Of a stretch of 31,111 nucleotides of DNA, positions 19,281-27,759 are shown piece after piece. The stretch is from Xenorhabdus eapokensis (GTDB taxonomy: Bacteria; Pseudomonadota; Gammaproteobacteria; Enterobacterales; Enterobacteriaceae), in the NCBI RefSeq assembly GCF_001908105.1, contig NZ_MKGQ01000010.1, positions 108,836 to 139,946 of the forward strand. Reading direction: 5' to 3'. Numbering within the stretch: the first letter of the stretch is position 1; the number at the start of each line of letters is the position of its first letter. The translations under genes were made by a program, and so were the position numbers. The notes beneath the pieces were generated by a model. It saw nothing but the letters and a program-made list of their open reading frames with translations. It was not told the origin of the DNA and ran no database searches.

Positions 19281-19400
19281 TCACAACAAGTTGATATTGT
19301 GGCTACCCAATTTGACAATACAGGTACATTACCTGCGGCAGCCTTAATTAAACAAGCATTAAATAACGGTGAATTACTACTTGAGCTCATGCAAGGATAA
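19281..19400 (+). pseudogene. C-terminal remnant of Mlc (ROK-family glucose repressor)
   Basis: Thirty-nine codons end at TAA 19398-19400 and contain VATQFDNTGTLPAAALIKQA and LNNGELLLELMQG. I recognise this as the final strand-helix of the ROK repressor Mlc/NagC type. A TAA at 19278-19280 closes the frame upstream and no start or helix-turn-helix is present, so at least 90% of the gene is missing. In E. coli, mlc lies exactly between ynfL and ynfK, as this stub does. That synteny supports the call strongly. Confidence 0.8.
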
Positions 19401-19529
19401 CAGCCATCACGCAAAACATTGAGCTAACGCAATCCCTATCTCAAACACATCTTCTACACTCTAACCTTGCTCATTAAAGAGAGTAAGTAACCGATCAATC
19501 TGCTCTGTTATTACGGAAAAAATGAATTT

Positions 19530-20213
19530 ATGTTAACGCGCTTATTTGTTACAGGCACGGATACCAACATCGGTAAAACAGTTGTTACCCGCGCATTATT
19601 GCAAGTCTTTAATCGTGAAGGAGCAACCGCAGTAGGATATAAACCTATTGCGATAGAAAAACATGAAACTCCGGAGGGAATACGTAATCGTGATGCCTTA
19701 GTCATACATAAATCTTCACCGATACAAGTGGATTATGAAGAAATTAATCCGGTTATTTGGGAAAACAATTATGAAGAAGAAAATCGGGCTGATTTTACTC
19801 AAATGACAAAAGGTTTAAGAAATTTAAGCTACAAAGCAGATCGTATCATTATTGAAGGTAACGGTGGTTGGCGTATGTTACTGGAAGATGGAACGTTCTA
19901 TTCTGATTGGGTTGTGCAAGAAAAACTCCCCGTCATTTTGGTCGTTGGTATTCAGAGAGGCTGTGTTAACCATGCTATTCTAACTGCGCAATCCATCATG
20001 AATGATGGTGTACCACTAATCGGTTGGATTGCCAATCGCATTAATCCTGGGCTAGCACATTACGCCAAGGTATTGGAAAGGTTACGGTGTCACATACCAG
20101 CGCCACAATTGGGGGAAATACCTTATCTTCTAAGACCAGAAGAACGTGACTTATCTTGCTATCTGGATGTTTCTACGATATTGGCATTTGATAATTTATC
20201 CCCTGATGATTAA
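19530..20213 (+). CDS. ynfK: Dethiobiotin synthetase paralogue BioD2/YnfK
   Basis: ATP-dependent ring-closing enzyme family of biotin synthesis, 227 residues. Walker A GTDTNIGKT is at 9-17, with the active-site GYKPIA after it. The conserved EGNGGW (EGTGGW in E. coli YnfK), VVGIQRGCVNHALL and GWIANRINPGLAHY segments make it the YnfK type rather than the bio-operon BioD. Whether it makes dethiobiotin in vivo is uncertain for this paralogue. It sits downstream of the mlc stub, as in E. coli, and ends at a strong terminator. Confidence 0.93.
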   Translation: MLTRLFVTGTDTNIGKTVVTRALLQVFNREGATAVGYKPIAIEKHETPEGIRNRDALVIHKSSPIQVDYEEINPVIWENNYEEENRADFTQMTKGLRNLSYKADRIIIEGNGGWRMLLEDGTFYSDWVVQEKLPVILVVGIQRGCVNHAILTAQSIMNDGVPLIGWIANRINPGLAHYAKVLERLRCHIPAPQLGEIPYLLRPEERDLSCYLDVSTILAFDNLSPDD

Positions 20214-20217
20214 AAAT

Positions 20218-20244
20218 AAAAGGGAGCAAGTTATGCTCCCTTTT
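20218..20244. terminator. terminator between ynfK and ynfD
   Basis: AAAAGGGAGCA (20218-20228) pairs perfectly over 11 bp with TGCTCCCTTTT (20234-20244), 5-base loop. The T/A flanks make it usable from both sides; ynfK and ynfD converge on it. Confidence 0.9.
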
Positions 20245-20263
20245 CCCAAAGTCAGAAAGAATA

Positions 20264-20554
20264 TTACTCTTGGCTTTTCTTATCAGAAACAGAAAGACGG
20301 ATATAGACTATTTTTTGTTTACCGTGATCACAATGACCAACAACTTTTCCACTACTTGTCGTATTTTTTTCGGTAACTTGATCACTAGGGACTAAGTCAA
20401 GTCTAAAGTCCGTTTGTGAAACACCATTTTTGATAATTTTCTGCGCAATTTCTTTTTTTAAGCTTTCACATGTTATCTTCTGTGCAACTTGAGCTTGCAC
20501 CGCAAAAGGAGAAAGCACTAAAAACAAAGCTCCAGTCAGTAGGATCTTTTTCAC
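20264..20554 (-). CDS. ynfD: DUF1161 periplasmic protein YnfD
   Basis: Small exported protein of unknown function, 96 residues. A signal peptide (MKKILLTGALFLVLSPFAVQA) is followed by a domain with two cysteines in CESLKKEIAQKIIKNGV and VVGHCDHGKQKIVY, the DUF1161 pattern seen in E. coli YnfD. Two ATGs precede, but AAGGAG abuts the first directly. The GTG at 20554 is six bases after AAGGAG and gives a regular signal peptide, so I choose it. It follows ynfB by about 30 bases, probably one transcript. Confidence 0.85.
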   Translation of the reverse strand: MKKILLTGALFLVLSPFAVQAQVAQKITCESLKKEIAQKIIKNGVSQTDFRLDLVPSDQVTEKNTTSSGKVVGHCDHGKQKIVYIRLSVSDKKSQE

Positions 20555-20587
20555 CATCATCTCCTTACCTTGATGTCAGTGTTAATT

Positions 20588-20947
20588 TTATTGAGGTTTA
20601 ATCGGGCGACCTGTATTGACATCCAGACAACGTTTCGTGCTTGGTTCCCAATAAGCATTAATATCAGCACTTTTCAAACAGGCTTCACGATTATCAACTT
20701 CCATCTCATACTTATCAAACTCTTTCTCTTTACGGCTGTCCACTTTCTGGCGCAGTCTTCTTTGTTCATTCCATTCTTCTTTGCTTTGACGAGCCATTTC
20801 TTTACTCAAGGAAGTTTCTTCACCATTGATGGTTACACACGTGCTTTCTGACGTACAAGGCGTAGAAAATGCAGATGTCTGCCAGAAGAGAGAAAACACC
20901 AGAGCAGTAGCAGAAACACTTTTAATAACCAAAGAACGAATGTTCAT
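20588..20947 (-). CDS. ynfB: UPF0482 (DUF1283) secreted protein YnfB
   Basis: Small exported protein of unknown function, 119 residues. An N-terminal signal peptide runs to about residue 28. It is followed by the family core [19 protein letters not shown] and the ending [20 protein letters not shown], close to E. coli YnfB. The middle is a charged, probably helical stretch (about 50-88). AAGAGG lies eight bases before the ATG on the minus strand. speG and ynfC, which separate ynfB and ynfD in E. coli, are missing here. Confidence 0.88.
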   Translation of the reverse strand: MNIRSLVIKSVSATALVFSLFWQTSAFSTPCTSESTCVTINGEETSLSKEMARQSKEEWNEQRRLRQKVDSRKEKEFDKYEMEVDNREACLKSADINAYWEPSTKRCLDVNTGRPIKPQ

Positions 20948-21017
20948 TTTTGAACCTCTTTTACTATGTCACTTAAACTATAAGACTAAGCCATTTAATG
21001 GAACAGACAAAAGAAGA

Positions 21018-21764
21018 TCAGTCCCTATGTACGCTTAAACCCGCGAATGACTGACAAACTGGCATCATTTCCAATGTATTAATATTGACGCGAGAAGGCA
21101 GGTTAGCAACCCAAAATACGGCTTCTGCAATATCATCTGCTGTCAGTGCATCGGCGCCTGCATAAGTTTTATCAACTTTTTCCTGATTACCTTTAAAACG
21201 AACATGAGAAAATTCAGTTCCTCCAACCAAACCCGGTTCAATATCGGTGACGCGAATATTTTTTCCGTGGAGGTCGGCTCTCAACCCTAAACTAAATTGT
21301 TTGACAAAGGCTTTAGTCGCACCATATACGTTACCACCAGCATAAGGCCAGCTTGCTGCGGTGGAACCAATGTTGATAATGTGTCCATGATCGGCTTGTA
21401 CCATATTAGGCAGCAAAGCCCGTGTCATGTTCACTAATCCTTTAGTATTGGTATCGATCATTATTTCCCAGTCATCAGGGTTAGCCTGGTGAGCCGGTTC
21501 TAACCCTAACGCAAGCCCTGCGTTATTCACAAGAACGTCTATATGGCGTAGGTTATCTGGCAGTTTTTGAACTATTTGTTCGATTGCTATGCGATCTCTC
21601 ACATCAAGTTGGATGGGGTGGAAGTTCTCGCCCAATTCATTTTTCAATTGATCTAATCTATCCTTACGGCGTCCTGTTGCGAGAACGATAGAACCATGTT
21701 TAATAAATTTTCTTGCAATTGCTTCACCGAAACCCGAAGTTGCCCCTGTCACAAAAACGATCAT
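21018..21764 (-). CDS. ydfG: NADP-dependent 3-hydroxy acid dehydrogenase YdfG
   Basis: Short-chain dehydrogenase oxidising 3-hydroxy acids such as L-allo-threonine and serine, and reducing malonic semialdehyde, 248 residues as in E. coli. The cofactor motif is TGATSGFG (6-13), with NNAG at 80-83. The catalytic triad Ser134, Tyr147, Lys151 is at the same numbers as in E. coli. ATGRRKDRL supplies the arginines expected for NADP. No clear terminator lies downstream. A long AT-rich gap separates it from the next divergent gene. Confidence 0.96.
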   Translation of the reverse strand: MIVFVTGATSGFGEAIARKFIKHGSIVLATGRRKDRLDQLKNELGENFHPIQLDVRDRIAIEQIVQKLPDNLRHIDVLVNNAGLALGLEPAHQANPDDWEIMIDTNTKGLVNMTRALLPNMVQADHGHIINIGSTAASWPYAGGNVYGATKAFVKQFSLGLRADLHGKNIRVTDIEPGLVGGTEFSHVRFKGNQEKVDKTYAGADALTADDIAEAVFWVANLPSRVNINTLEMMPVCQSFAGLSVHRD

Positions 21765-22169
21765 AACTATCCTCTTATCAATGAATTATTATCAAAATTA
21801 CATTTGAATGACATGTTTTATTTATTTTATGTCAGATCAAATACCCAGAAACTATTTGCATAAAAATGCATATAATTCGCAAACATATGCATAAATTAAA
21901 CATGATACTGAAAAAATAAATGGCAATAATTCTAAATTATAGAATTAATTGAAACTACATGAATCATATAAAATCTTAGATCTTCTTCACAAATTTGAAT
22001 ATTTTTTCTGGTTAAAACACAAAAAGCCACATAAAAGTTACATGTATGTATCTATTTTCTCTCTAATTTTTACATATTTGCTACAAATTTGACTAAAATG
22101 CAACCGCTAAATATATTAAATCATAGGTTATATTTTTATCCATTCAATCCATAAGGAGAGGAAGTAACC
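21765..22169. promoter_or_regulatory. divergent intergenic region between ydfG and the amine-catabolism cluster
   Basis: About 405 very AT-rich bases without a gene. It contains the inverted repeat ATGCATAT-N11-ATATGCAT (21866-21892), about 100 bases upstream of ydfG, and TACATGTA at 22039-22046, upstream of the aldehyde dehydrogenase. It ends with a strong Shine-Dalgarno AAGGAGAGGAAG at 22151-22162. Promoters for both directions must lie here. The palindromes are candidate operators, with no evidence beyond symmetry. Confidence 0.5.
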
Positions 22170-23600
22170 ATGTCGATACCAACGCTCAGGCATTTCATTG
22201 ATGGTCAATATATTGAGTCTAAAGGTTCTGAATATTTCGATCTGGTGAGTCCGGTCACTGGTGAATCTTATGCGCGTTCTCCTAACGCAACCGCGGAAGA
22301 CGTTGATGCTGCTTATGCTTCGGCTAAAGAAGCATTTAAAATATGGGGACGCAGCACACCCTCTGAACGTCAGCGTGCGTTGTTAGCGCTGGCCGATACG
22401 ATAGAAAAAAATGCTGAACGTCTGATTGAATTACAAAGCCGTAATACAGGGCAGCTCAAGCATTTGATTGCCTCCGAAGAAGTTGCGACATCTGTGGACC
22501 ATATTCGCTTTTTCGCCGGTGCAGCTCGTTTTTTAGAAGGAAAGGCTACTGCTGAATATCTCCCTGATATGACAACCAGTATTCGGCGTGAACCGCTGGG
22601 AGTAGTAGGGCAGGTTACCCCATGGAACTATCCGTTGATGATGGCAGTGTGGAAGATAGCGCCTGCGCTGGCAGCAGGTAATACCGTGGTGCTTAAACCG
22701 AGTGATATCACGCCAGAAAGTACGTTATTGTTGGCTGAACTTTCCGCTCCATTCTTCCCTACCGGTACTTTCAACGTCGTGTTGGGTAATGCCAGTGCGG
22801 GCGCCTTGGTAGTTTCACACAAAACACCGGCGATGGTTTCCATCACTGGTTCTACACGTGCAGGTTTGCAGGTTGCCTCCTCAGCGGCGGCTAATCTCAC
22901 CAGAGCGCATTTGGAACTAGGTGGTAAAGCACCAGTGATTATTTTTGCCGATGCGGATATAGACAAAGCGGTGGAAACTATTGCTACTGCTGGGTATTTT
23001 AACGCTGGTCAGGATTGTACGGCGGCTTCACGTGTACTGGTACATGAATCTATTCACGACATCTTCGTTACCAAATTGGTGGCGGCAGCTAAAGCAACCC
23101 GTTTTGGCGATCCAGATGATAAAGAAGCGTTGTATGGGCCGCTTAATAATATTCGCCAATTGGATCAGGTTAAAGGATTTATTGCGCGTTTGCCCACTCA
23201 TGCCCATATCGAAACAGGAGGGCGACAAGCCAATCGTTCAGGATATTATTTTGAACCTACGGTGATTACTGGTTTGGAGCAGTGCGATGAAGTGATTCAG
23301 ACCGAGATTTTTGGTCCTGTCATCACAGTGCAGAAGTTCTCAACCGAACAGGAAGCTATCGAGAAAGCTAACGATGTGAAATACGGGTTGGCCTCCAGTG
23401 TCTGGACCCGTGATCATGGCCGCGCGTTGCGCCTGTCTCGCGAACTTGATTTTGGAACTGTCTGGATTAACACCCATATTCCTCTTACCGCAGAAGCACC
23501 ACATGGTGGCTTCAAGAACTCTGGGTACGGTAAAGATTTGTCGGCTTATGGTTTCGAAGAATATACACGTATTAAACACGTGATGAGTTCTAACGATTGA
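22170..23600 (+). CDS. Aminobutyraldehyde dehydrogenase-like aldehyde dehydrogenase
   Basis: NAD(P)-dependent aldehyde dehydrogenase of 476 residues, most like gamma-aminobutyraldehyde dehydrogenase (E. coli PatD/YdcW). It would oxidise an omega-aminoaldehyde to the amino acid. Asn153 is in PWNYPLMMAVWK, Lys176 in VVLKPSDITP, general base Glu249 in LELGGKAP and nucleophile Cys283 in NAGQDCTAASRV. It is the first gene of a seven-gene same-strand cluster with a GabT-like transaminase and a PuuB-like oxidase, which supports an amine/aminoaldehyde substrate. The exact substrate is unproven. Confidence 0.85.
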   Translation: MSIPTLRHFIDGQYIESKGSEYFDLVSPVTGESYARSPNATAEDVDAAYASAKEAFKIWGRSTPSERQRALLALADTIEKNAERLIELQSRNTGQLKHLIASEEVATSVDHIRFFAGAARFLEGKATAEYLPDMTTSIRREPLGVVGQVTPWNYPLMMAVWKIAPALAAGNTVVLKPSDITPESTLLLAELSAPFFPTGTFNVVLGNASAGALVVSHKTPAMVSITGSTRAGLQVASSAAANLTRAHLELGGKAPVIIFADADIDKAVETIATAGYFNAGQDCTAASRVLVHESIHDIFVTKLVAAAKATRFGDPDDKEALYGPLNNIRQLDQVKGFIARLPTHAHIETGGRQANRSGYYFEPTVITGLEQCDEVIQTEIFGPVITVQKFSTEQEAIEKANDVKYGLASSVWTRDHGRALRLSRELDFGTVWINTHIPLTAEAPHGGFKNSGYGKDLSAYGFEEYTRIKHVMSSND

Positions 23601-23616
23601 TACAAGGACACCCATA

Positions 23617-24390
23617 ATGAATCAAAATAGATCTTCACGCGACCTGGTATCACGTGCGCACTATGAGCTGTTTACTGACCGTGATGTGGGCGCCCTTGAA
23701 CGTTATTTTGCACCGAATTTTATTGAACATTCCCCGTTGATTAAAAATGGTCTTGCCGGGCTGAGTGAACTGGTTCAGTCACATCCAGGACTGCATCATA
23801 AAACATCTCGCGTACTACAGGACGGTGATCTGGTTGCTATCCACGGTTGTTTTACGGGGTTAGACGATCAGCCGTTGGTTGGTTTCGATTTGTACCGCGT
23901 TGTTGATGGCTTAATCGTGGAACACTGGGATGGCTTAGTACCGCAGTCCGTACCCAATGCCAGTGGCCGAACTCAGTTAGATGGCCCGACTGAAGCGGGT
24001 AATAGCTGTGACAGGGAGAAGAACCGCGAACTAGTAGTTAATTTTTTCACGCGAACCTTGATCGAAGGGCACTATGATGAATTCGGAAATTATACCAATG
24101 GTGAGGATTTTCACCAGCACAGCCCCGACATTTCCGATGGCACGGACGCGGTCGTTGCGTTTCTTAAGCAACTGAGAAATGAAGGAAGGGGACTGCATTA
24201 TACAAAAATCCACCGTACCGTCGCTGACGGGCAGTTTGTTCTGACTCATTCAGAAGGAAGTATTGCCGGAGCACGTCACAGCTACTTCGAACTATGGCGC
24301 GTCGAGAACGGCAAAGTGGTTGAACTTTGGGATGCTATCTCGCCAGTACCAGAGGATGCGCAAGCGTTGCATCGCCACGGTATTTTTTAG
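23617..24390 (+). CDS. Tandem SnoaL-like (NTF2-fold) protein
   Basis: Cytoplasmic protein of 257 residues built from two SnoaL-like/NTF2-like domains, about 8-115 and 134-248. The halves echo each other: FIEHSPLI versus DFHQHSPDI, and FDLYRVVDGLIVEHWD versus FELWRVENGKVVELWD. No signal peptide or membrane helix. SnoaL-like folds bind or turn over small molecules; the reaction here is unknown. It starts 16 bases after the aldehyde dehydrogenase, so is probably co-translated with it and may act on an unstable aminoaldehyde or its cyclised form. That role is my inference. Confidence 0.75.
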   Translation: MNQNRSSRDLVSRAHYELFTDRDVGALERYFAPNFIEHSPLIKNGLAGLSELVQSHPGLHHKTSRVLQDGDLVAIHGCFTGLDDQPLVGFDLYRVVDGLIVEHWDGLVPQSVPNASGRTQLDGPTEAGNSCDREKNRELVVNFFTRTLIEGHYDEFGNYTNGEDFHQHSPDISDGTDAVVAFLKQLRNEGRGLHYTKIHRTVADGQFVLTHSEGSIAGARHSYFELWRVENGKVVELWDAISPVPEDAQALHRHGIF

Positions 24391-24443
24391 TGTTATTTGC
24401 AGACATGCTGAAATCCCGCGTTATTTCAATCAGGAATTAAAGA

Positions 24444-25199
24444 ATGACAGCATATTCCATTGTCTACGCACCGCTCGATCAGGCTACCAGAACCGAACAG
24501 GTTGTGGAACGTTTAAGTAACGCGATCATCTCTGGGATATTACAAACTGATGAGCAGTTGCCTAATGAAAACGAACTGTCACGGTTGTTGGGTGTGTCAC
24601 CGGTAACTGTTCGTGACGCCCTGAACACGCTACGTGCCAGGCAGTTGATCGATACTCGGCGCGGACGTCATGGTGGTAGTTTTGTGTGTCAGGTTTCCGT
24701 TGAGACAATGCAAAAATATCACCCGTTGCGGCTGATGGCTTCAGGCGAGTTGGCGGATTTCAGCGAATTTCACTGTGCAGTGATTGGCCACAGCGCGGGG
24801 CTTGCGGCTCAACGTTCAACGCCAGGTGAATTGAAAAAGCTTGGGCAACTGATTGAAAGTTTTTCTGCCGCGACGCAGCCGGATGTCCGTATACAGACAG
24901 ATATGCGTTGTCTGTTAACCCTGGTATCTCAGGCGCAGTCGGCCAGGCTTGCCACTCAAGAGCTGGAGATTCAGGCCGAATGGGTGCCTTTAATGGTACT
25001 TCTGTACCGAGAGGATGCCATTCATAGCGAGGTTGCCGCCGCCTGGCATACACTTTTGGCCGCGCTGTATAAGGGGGATAGCTTCACCTGCTACCAATTG
25101 GCACAGAAGATGATTACCCGAATTACTGATCGCCTGCTTGAATGCAAATTACGTATGGATACAGATGCGCCATTCTCGCAGAGATCTTATCGCGAGTAA
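24444..25199 (+). CDS. GntR-family (FCD-type) transcriptional regulator
   Basis: Regulator of 251 residues. The N-terminal winged helix (about 12-82) has NENELSRLLGVSPVTVRDALNTLRARQLIDTRRGRHGGSFV. An all-helical FCD-like effector domain follows. Where FCD domains usually have D-x-x-F-H with a metal-binding histidine, this protein reads DMRCL, so the usual metal site looks incomplete. It lies inside the amine cluster, 53 bases after the SnoaL gene, and its stop overlaps the next gene's ATG (TAATG). It is the likely local regulator of the cluster. Confidence 0.85.
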   Translation: MTAYSIVYAPLDQATRTEQVVERLSNAIISGILQTDEQLPNENELSRLLGVSPVTVRDALNTLRARQLIDTRRGRHGGSFVCQVSVETMQKYHPLRLMASGELADFSEFHCAVIGHSAGLAAQRSTPGELKKLGQLIESFSAATQPDVRIQTDMRCLLTLVSQAQSARLATQELEIQAEWVPLMVLLYREDAIHSEVAAAWHTLLAALYKGDSFTCYQLAQKMITRITDRLLECKLRMDTDAPFSQRSYRE

Positions 25200-25978
25200 T
25201 GGGCGCAATCATCACTGGGGGACATATGTACAACGACATACACGTAAAACGAGCCAGAAACATCCTGGACGATATATTGGTCGCCGCGCAGCGAGCCACT
25301 GCAACTTTAGCGGATAAGACAGCGCGTATTTTATTAGATTTGCCGTTATATCGTACGGAAGGTGTCCGCCTGGAGCAGGATCAGCGCAACGCATTGCAAA
25401 AACATATTCATGATGTACTGCATCACAACGTTTGGTGTAACGGGGCAGGGTTTGCCAGTTACGCGGTAACAAAGACGGTTGGGGAGGAGAGTGATTACTG
25501 GACGCTGGAGTGGTGGCGTCAGGAAGGAAAGACCATTCAATATGCACAGTTGGAGCAAAATCAGGAGCAGCGCAGGCGTCTAGATTTCCGCTTATTTGAA
25601 TGGTTCCGACAGCCGGCCAGTCGTCATCTTCCCGTTATTGATGGCCCTTATGTTGATTATGTCTGTAATGGTGCTTACACAATTACGATAGCCCATCCAG
25701 TGCTTATCGGTAAGGAATTTGCTGGTGTTGCGGCGGTGGATATTCTGGTTTCGACACTGGATCGATTACTTCTACCAATTTTGGGGGCTATCGGTAAACC
25801 AGCATTAATTATTAATGACGATGCACGTGTCGTGACTTCAACAGTGCCAGGAGTACGTTCAGGTTCACTATTGAAGAATCAAGACGTTAACCAGTCGGCC
25901 AATGGTGAAGCACCTTCACTGCGTTTGGTTATTCTACCGTCATCACATACTGAATCACCCAGGGCGTTTGTCTGCTGA
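25199..25978 (+). CDS. Soluble Cache-domain ligand-binding protein
   Basis: Protein of 259 residues with no signal peptide or membrane helix. A helical N-terminus is followed by a Cache (PDC)-type sensor fold. Typical Cache features are the aromatic-rich DYWTLEWWRQEG and FEWFRQPASRHLP, and the GPYVDYVCNGAYTITIAHPV...GKEFAGVAAVDIL module. There is no attached HAMP, kinase or chemotaxis domain, so it would bind ligand in the cytoplasm. The start overlaps the regulator stop (TAATG); ATG 25226 with GGGGGA close upstream is the alternative. Coupling to the GntR gene suggests it senses the pathway substrate with it (inference). Confidence 0.75.
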   Translation: MGAIITGGHMYNDIHVKRARNILDDILVAAQRATATLADKTARILLDLPLYRTEGVRLEQDQRNALQKHIHDVLHHNVWCNGAGFASYAVTKTVGEESDYWTLEWWRQEGKTIQYAQLEQNQEQRRRLDFRLFEWFRQPASRHLPVIDGPYVDYVCNGAYTITIAHPVLIGKEFAGVAAVDILVSTLDRLLLPILGAIGKPALIINDDARVVTSTVPGVRSGSLLKNQDVNQSANGEAPSLRLVILPSSHTESPRAFVC

Positions 25979-26014
25979 AGCCCACTTATTCAGATTACTC
26001 AGGAGTTTTTACTT

Positions 26015-27301
26015 ATGATTGGATCTATGTTAGCTAAAAGGCGCAGCGCGGCTATCGCAAAAGGCGTTGGCGTGACCACACAAATCTATGTTGAACGTGC
26101 GGAAAATGCTGAAATCTGGGATGCTCAAGGGCAACGTTATATTGATTTTGCCGCCGGTATCGCCGTAGTGAATACCGGACATCGCCACCCGCGTGTTATT
26201 GCCGCCGCCAGAGAGCAGTTGGAGCAATTTACTCACACCTGTCATCAAGTCGTGCCTTATGAAAATTATGTAGCGCTAGCTGAACGACTGAACCATCTGG
26301 TGCCGGGTAATTTTGTGAAAAAAACAGTCTTTGTTACTACCGGTGCGGAGGCGGTAGAAAATGCTGTGAAAATCGCACGTGCCGCCACCGGACGCAGTGG
26401 CATAGTGGCTTTCAGTGGTGCTTTTCATGGCCGTACCTTTCTGGGTATGTCATTAACAGGCAAAGTTGCACCATACAAAATGGGGTTTGGTTCGCTAGTT
26501 AGTGATATTTACCGTGTTCCCTTTCCGGCAGAACTGCATGGTATCAGCGTAGAACAGACACTGAATGCGCTGGAGAATCTCTTCAAAACCGATATTGAAC
26601 CCACGCGCGTCGCTGCCATCATCATCGAACCGGTACAGGGCGAAGGCGGTTTCTATCCTGCACCTTCCGAGCTGCTCAAATCCTTACGCGAAATTGCTGA
26701 TCGCTACGGCATTGTACTCATTGCCGACGAGATTCAGACGGGTTTCGCACGTACGGGTAAACTGTTTGCCATGGAACATTATGATGTTGCAGCCGATCTG
26801 ACCACGATGGCAAAAGGTTTGGCAGGGGGATTTCCTCTGGCGGCTGTAACAGGACGATCAGAACTCATGGACGCCGTAGTACCAGGTGGCTTAGGGGGAA
26901 CTTATGGAGGTAATCCCGTGGCGATTGCGGCTAGTCATGCAGTATTGGATGTGATCGAAGAAGAAAAACTGTCTGAGCGTGCAGTGCAATTAGGAGAGCG
27001 GTTAAAACAATGTTTGCATGAACTGCGACCAAATGTCCCACAGATCGCAGATGTGCGTGGGCTTGGGTTGATGATTGCAGTGGAGTTTAACCGTGCGGAC
27101 AGTCAGGAACCTGATGCCGATTTTACCAACTCAGTGCGTCAAAAAGCACTAGAGCGTGGCTTGATTTTGTTGACCTGTGGTGTACATGGCAATGTGATCC
27201 GTTTCCTTCCGCCACTAACCATACAAGATGATGTTTTTGATGAAGCTCTCAACGTTCTGAAATCTGTGTTACTCGACCTGAACTGTAAAGAGGGAAAATA
27301 A
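26015..27301 (+). CDS. Class III aminotransferase, GabT/PuuE-like
   Basis: PLP-dependent omega-aminotransferase of 428 residues, aligning along its length with E. coli GabT (4-aminobutyrate to succinate semialdehyde). PLP lysine is Lys267 in TMAKGLAGGFPLAAV and Asp238 is in LIADEIQTGFARTG. NTGHRHPRV and VTTGAEAVENAVKIARAATGRSG are near-identical to GabT. CAGGAG precedes the ATG. With the aldehyde dehydrogenase upstream, GABA or another omega-amino acid is the plausible substrate. No succinate-semialdehyde dehydrogenase is in the window. Confidence 0.88.
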   Translation: MIGSMLAKRRSAAIAKGVGVTTQIYVERAENAEIWDAQGQRYIDFAAGIAVVNTGHRHPRVIAAAREQLEQFTHTCHQVVPYENYVALAERLNHLVPGNFVKKTVFVTTGAEAVENAVKIARAATGRSGIVAFSGAFHGRTFLGMSLTGKVAPYKMGFGSLVSDIYRVPFPAELHGISVEQTLNALENLFKTDIEPTRVAAIIIEPVQGEGGFYPAPSELLKSLREIADRYGIVLIADEIQTGFARTGKLFAMEHYDVAADLTTMAKGLAGGFPLAAVTGRSELMDAVVPGGLGGTYGGNPVAIAASHAVLDVIEEEKLSERAVQLGERLKQCLHELRPNVPQIADVRGLGLMIAVEFNRADSQEPDADFTNSVRQKALERGLILLTCGVHGNVIRFLPPLTIQDDVFDEALNVLKSVLLDLNCKEGK

Positions 27302-27320
27302 CTCTTAAGAGAGGACAACA

Positions 27321-27695
27321 ATGCACTGGTATTTAAATGTACTAAAGAATTACACCTGTTTTCGAGGGCAAGCTCCGCGTAAGGAATTTTGGTATTTTTT
27401 TCTATTTCAGATCCTTGCTGTTCTCGTCATTTCTTTTCTGGAAAGGCTGTTTGCTGTTGCCAATCCCGAAATTTATATGGGGTGGTTCAGTGCTATCTAT
27501 TTACTGATCACATTTTTGCCGGCATTAGCAGTAAATGCTCGCCGTCTGCACGATATCAACTGTAGTGCCTGGTGGCTACTGTTACATCTTATTCCGTTTG
27601 TTGGCACTGTTATTTTATTGATTCTCGCCGCTTTAAAAGGGCAGTCGGATAGCAATAAATATAGTTCAAAAAACCGGATTCACTCACAGGCATAG
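27321..27695 (+). CDS. DUF805 membrane protein (YhaH/YhaI family)
   Basis: Small inner-membrane protein of 124 residues. The family signature is MHWYLNVLKNYTCFRGQAPRKEFWYFFLF at the start and ARRLHDINCSAWWLLLHLIPFVG in the middle, with three or four hydrophobic segments. It closely resembles E. coli YhaI. Function unknown. It starts 19 bases after the aminotransferase, inside an otherwise metabolic cluster, and may be a passenger gene. Confidence 0.88.
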   Translation: MHWYLNVLKNYTCFRGQAPRKEFWYFFLFQILAVLVISFLERLFAVANPEIYMGWFSAIYLLITFLPALAVNARRLHDINCSAWWLLLHLIPFVGTVILLILAALKGQSDSNKYSSKNRIHSQA

Positions 27696-27759
27696 GTGCA
27701 TAGGTAAATACCCCAGTCCAGGTTAACGGGGTGATTTCCGGTCATAAAGGAGTGCTGAA

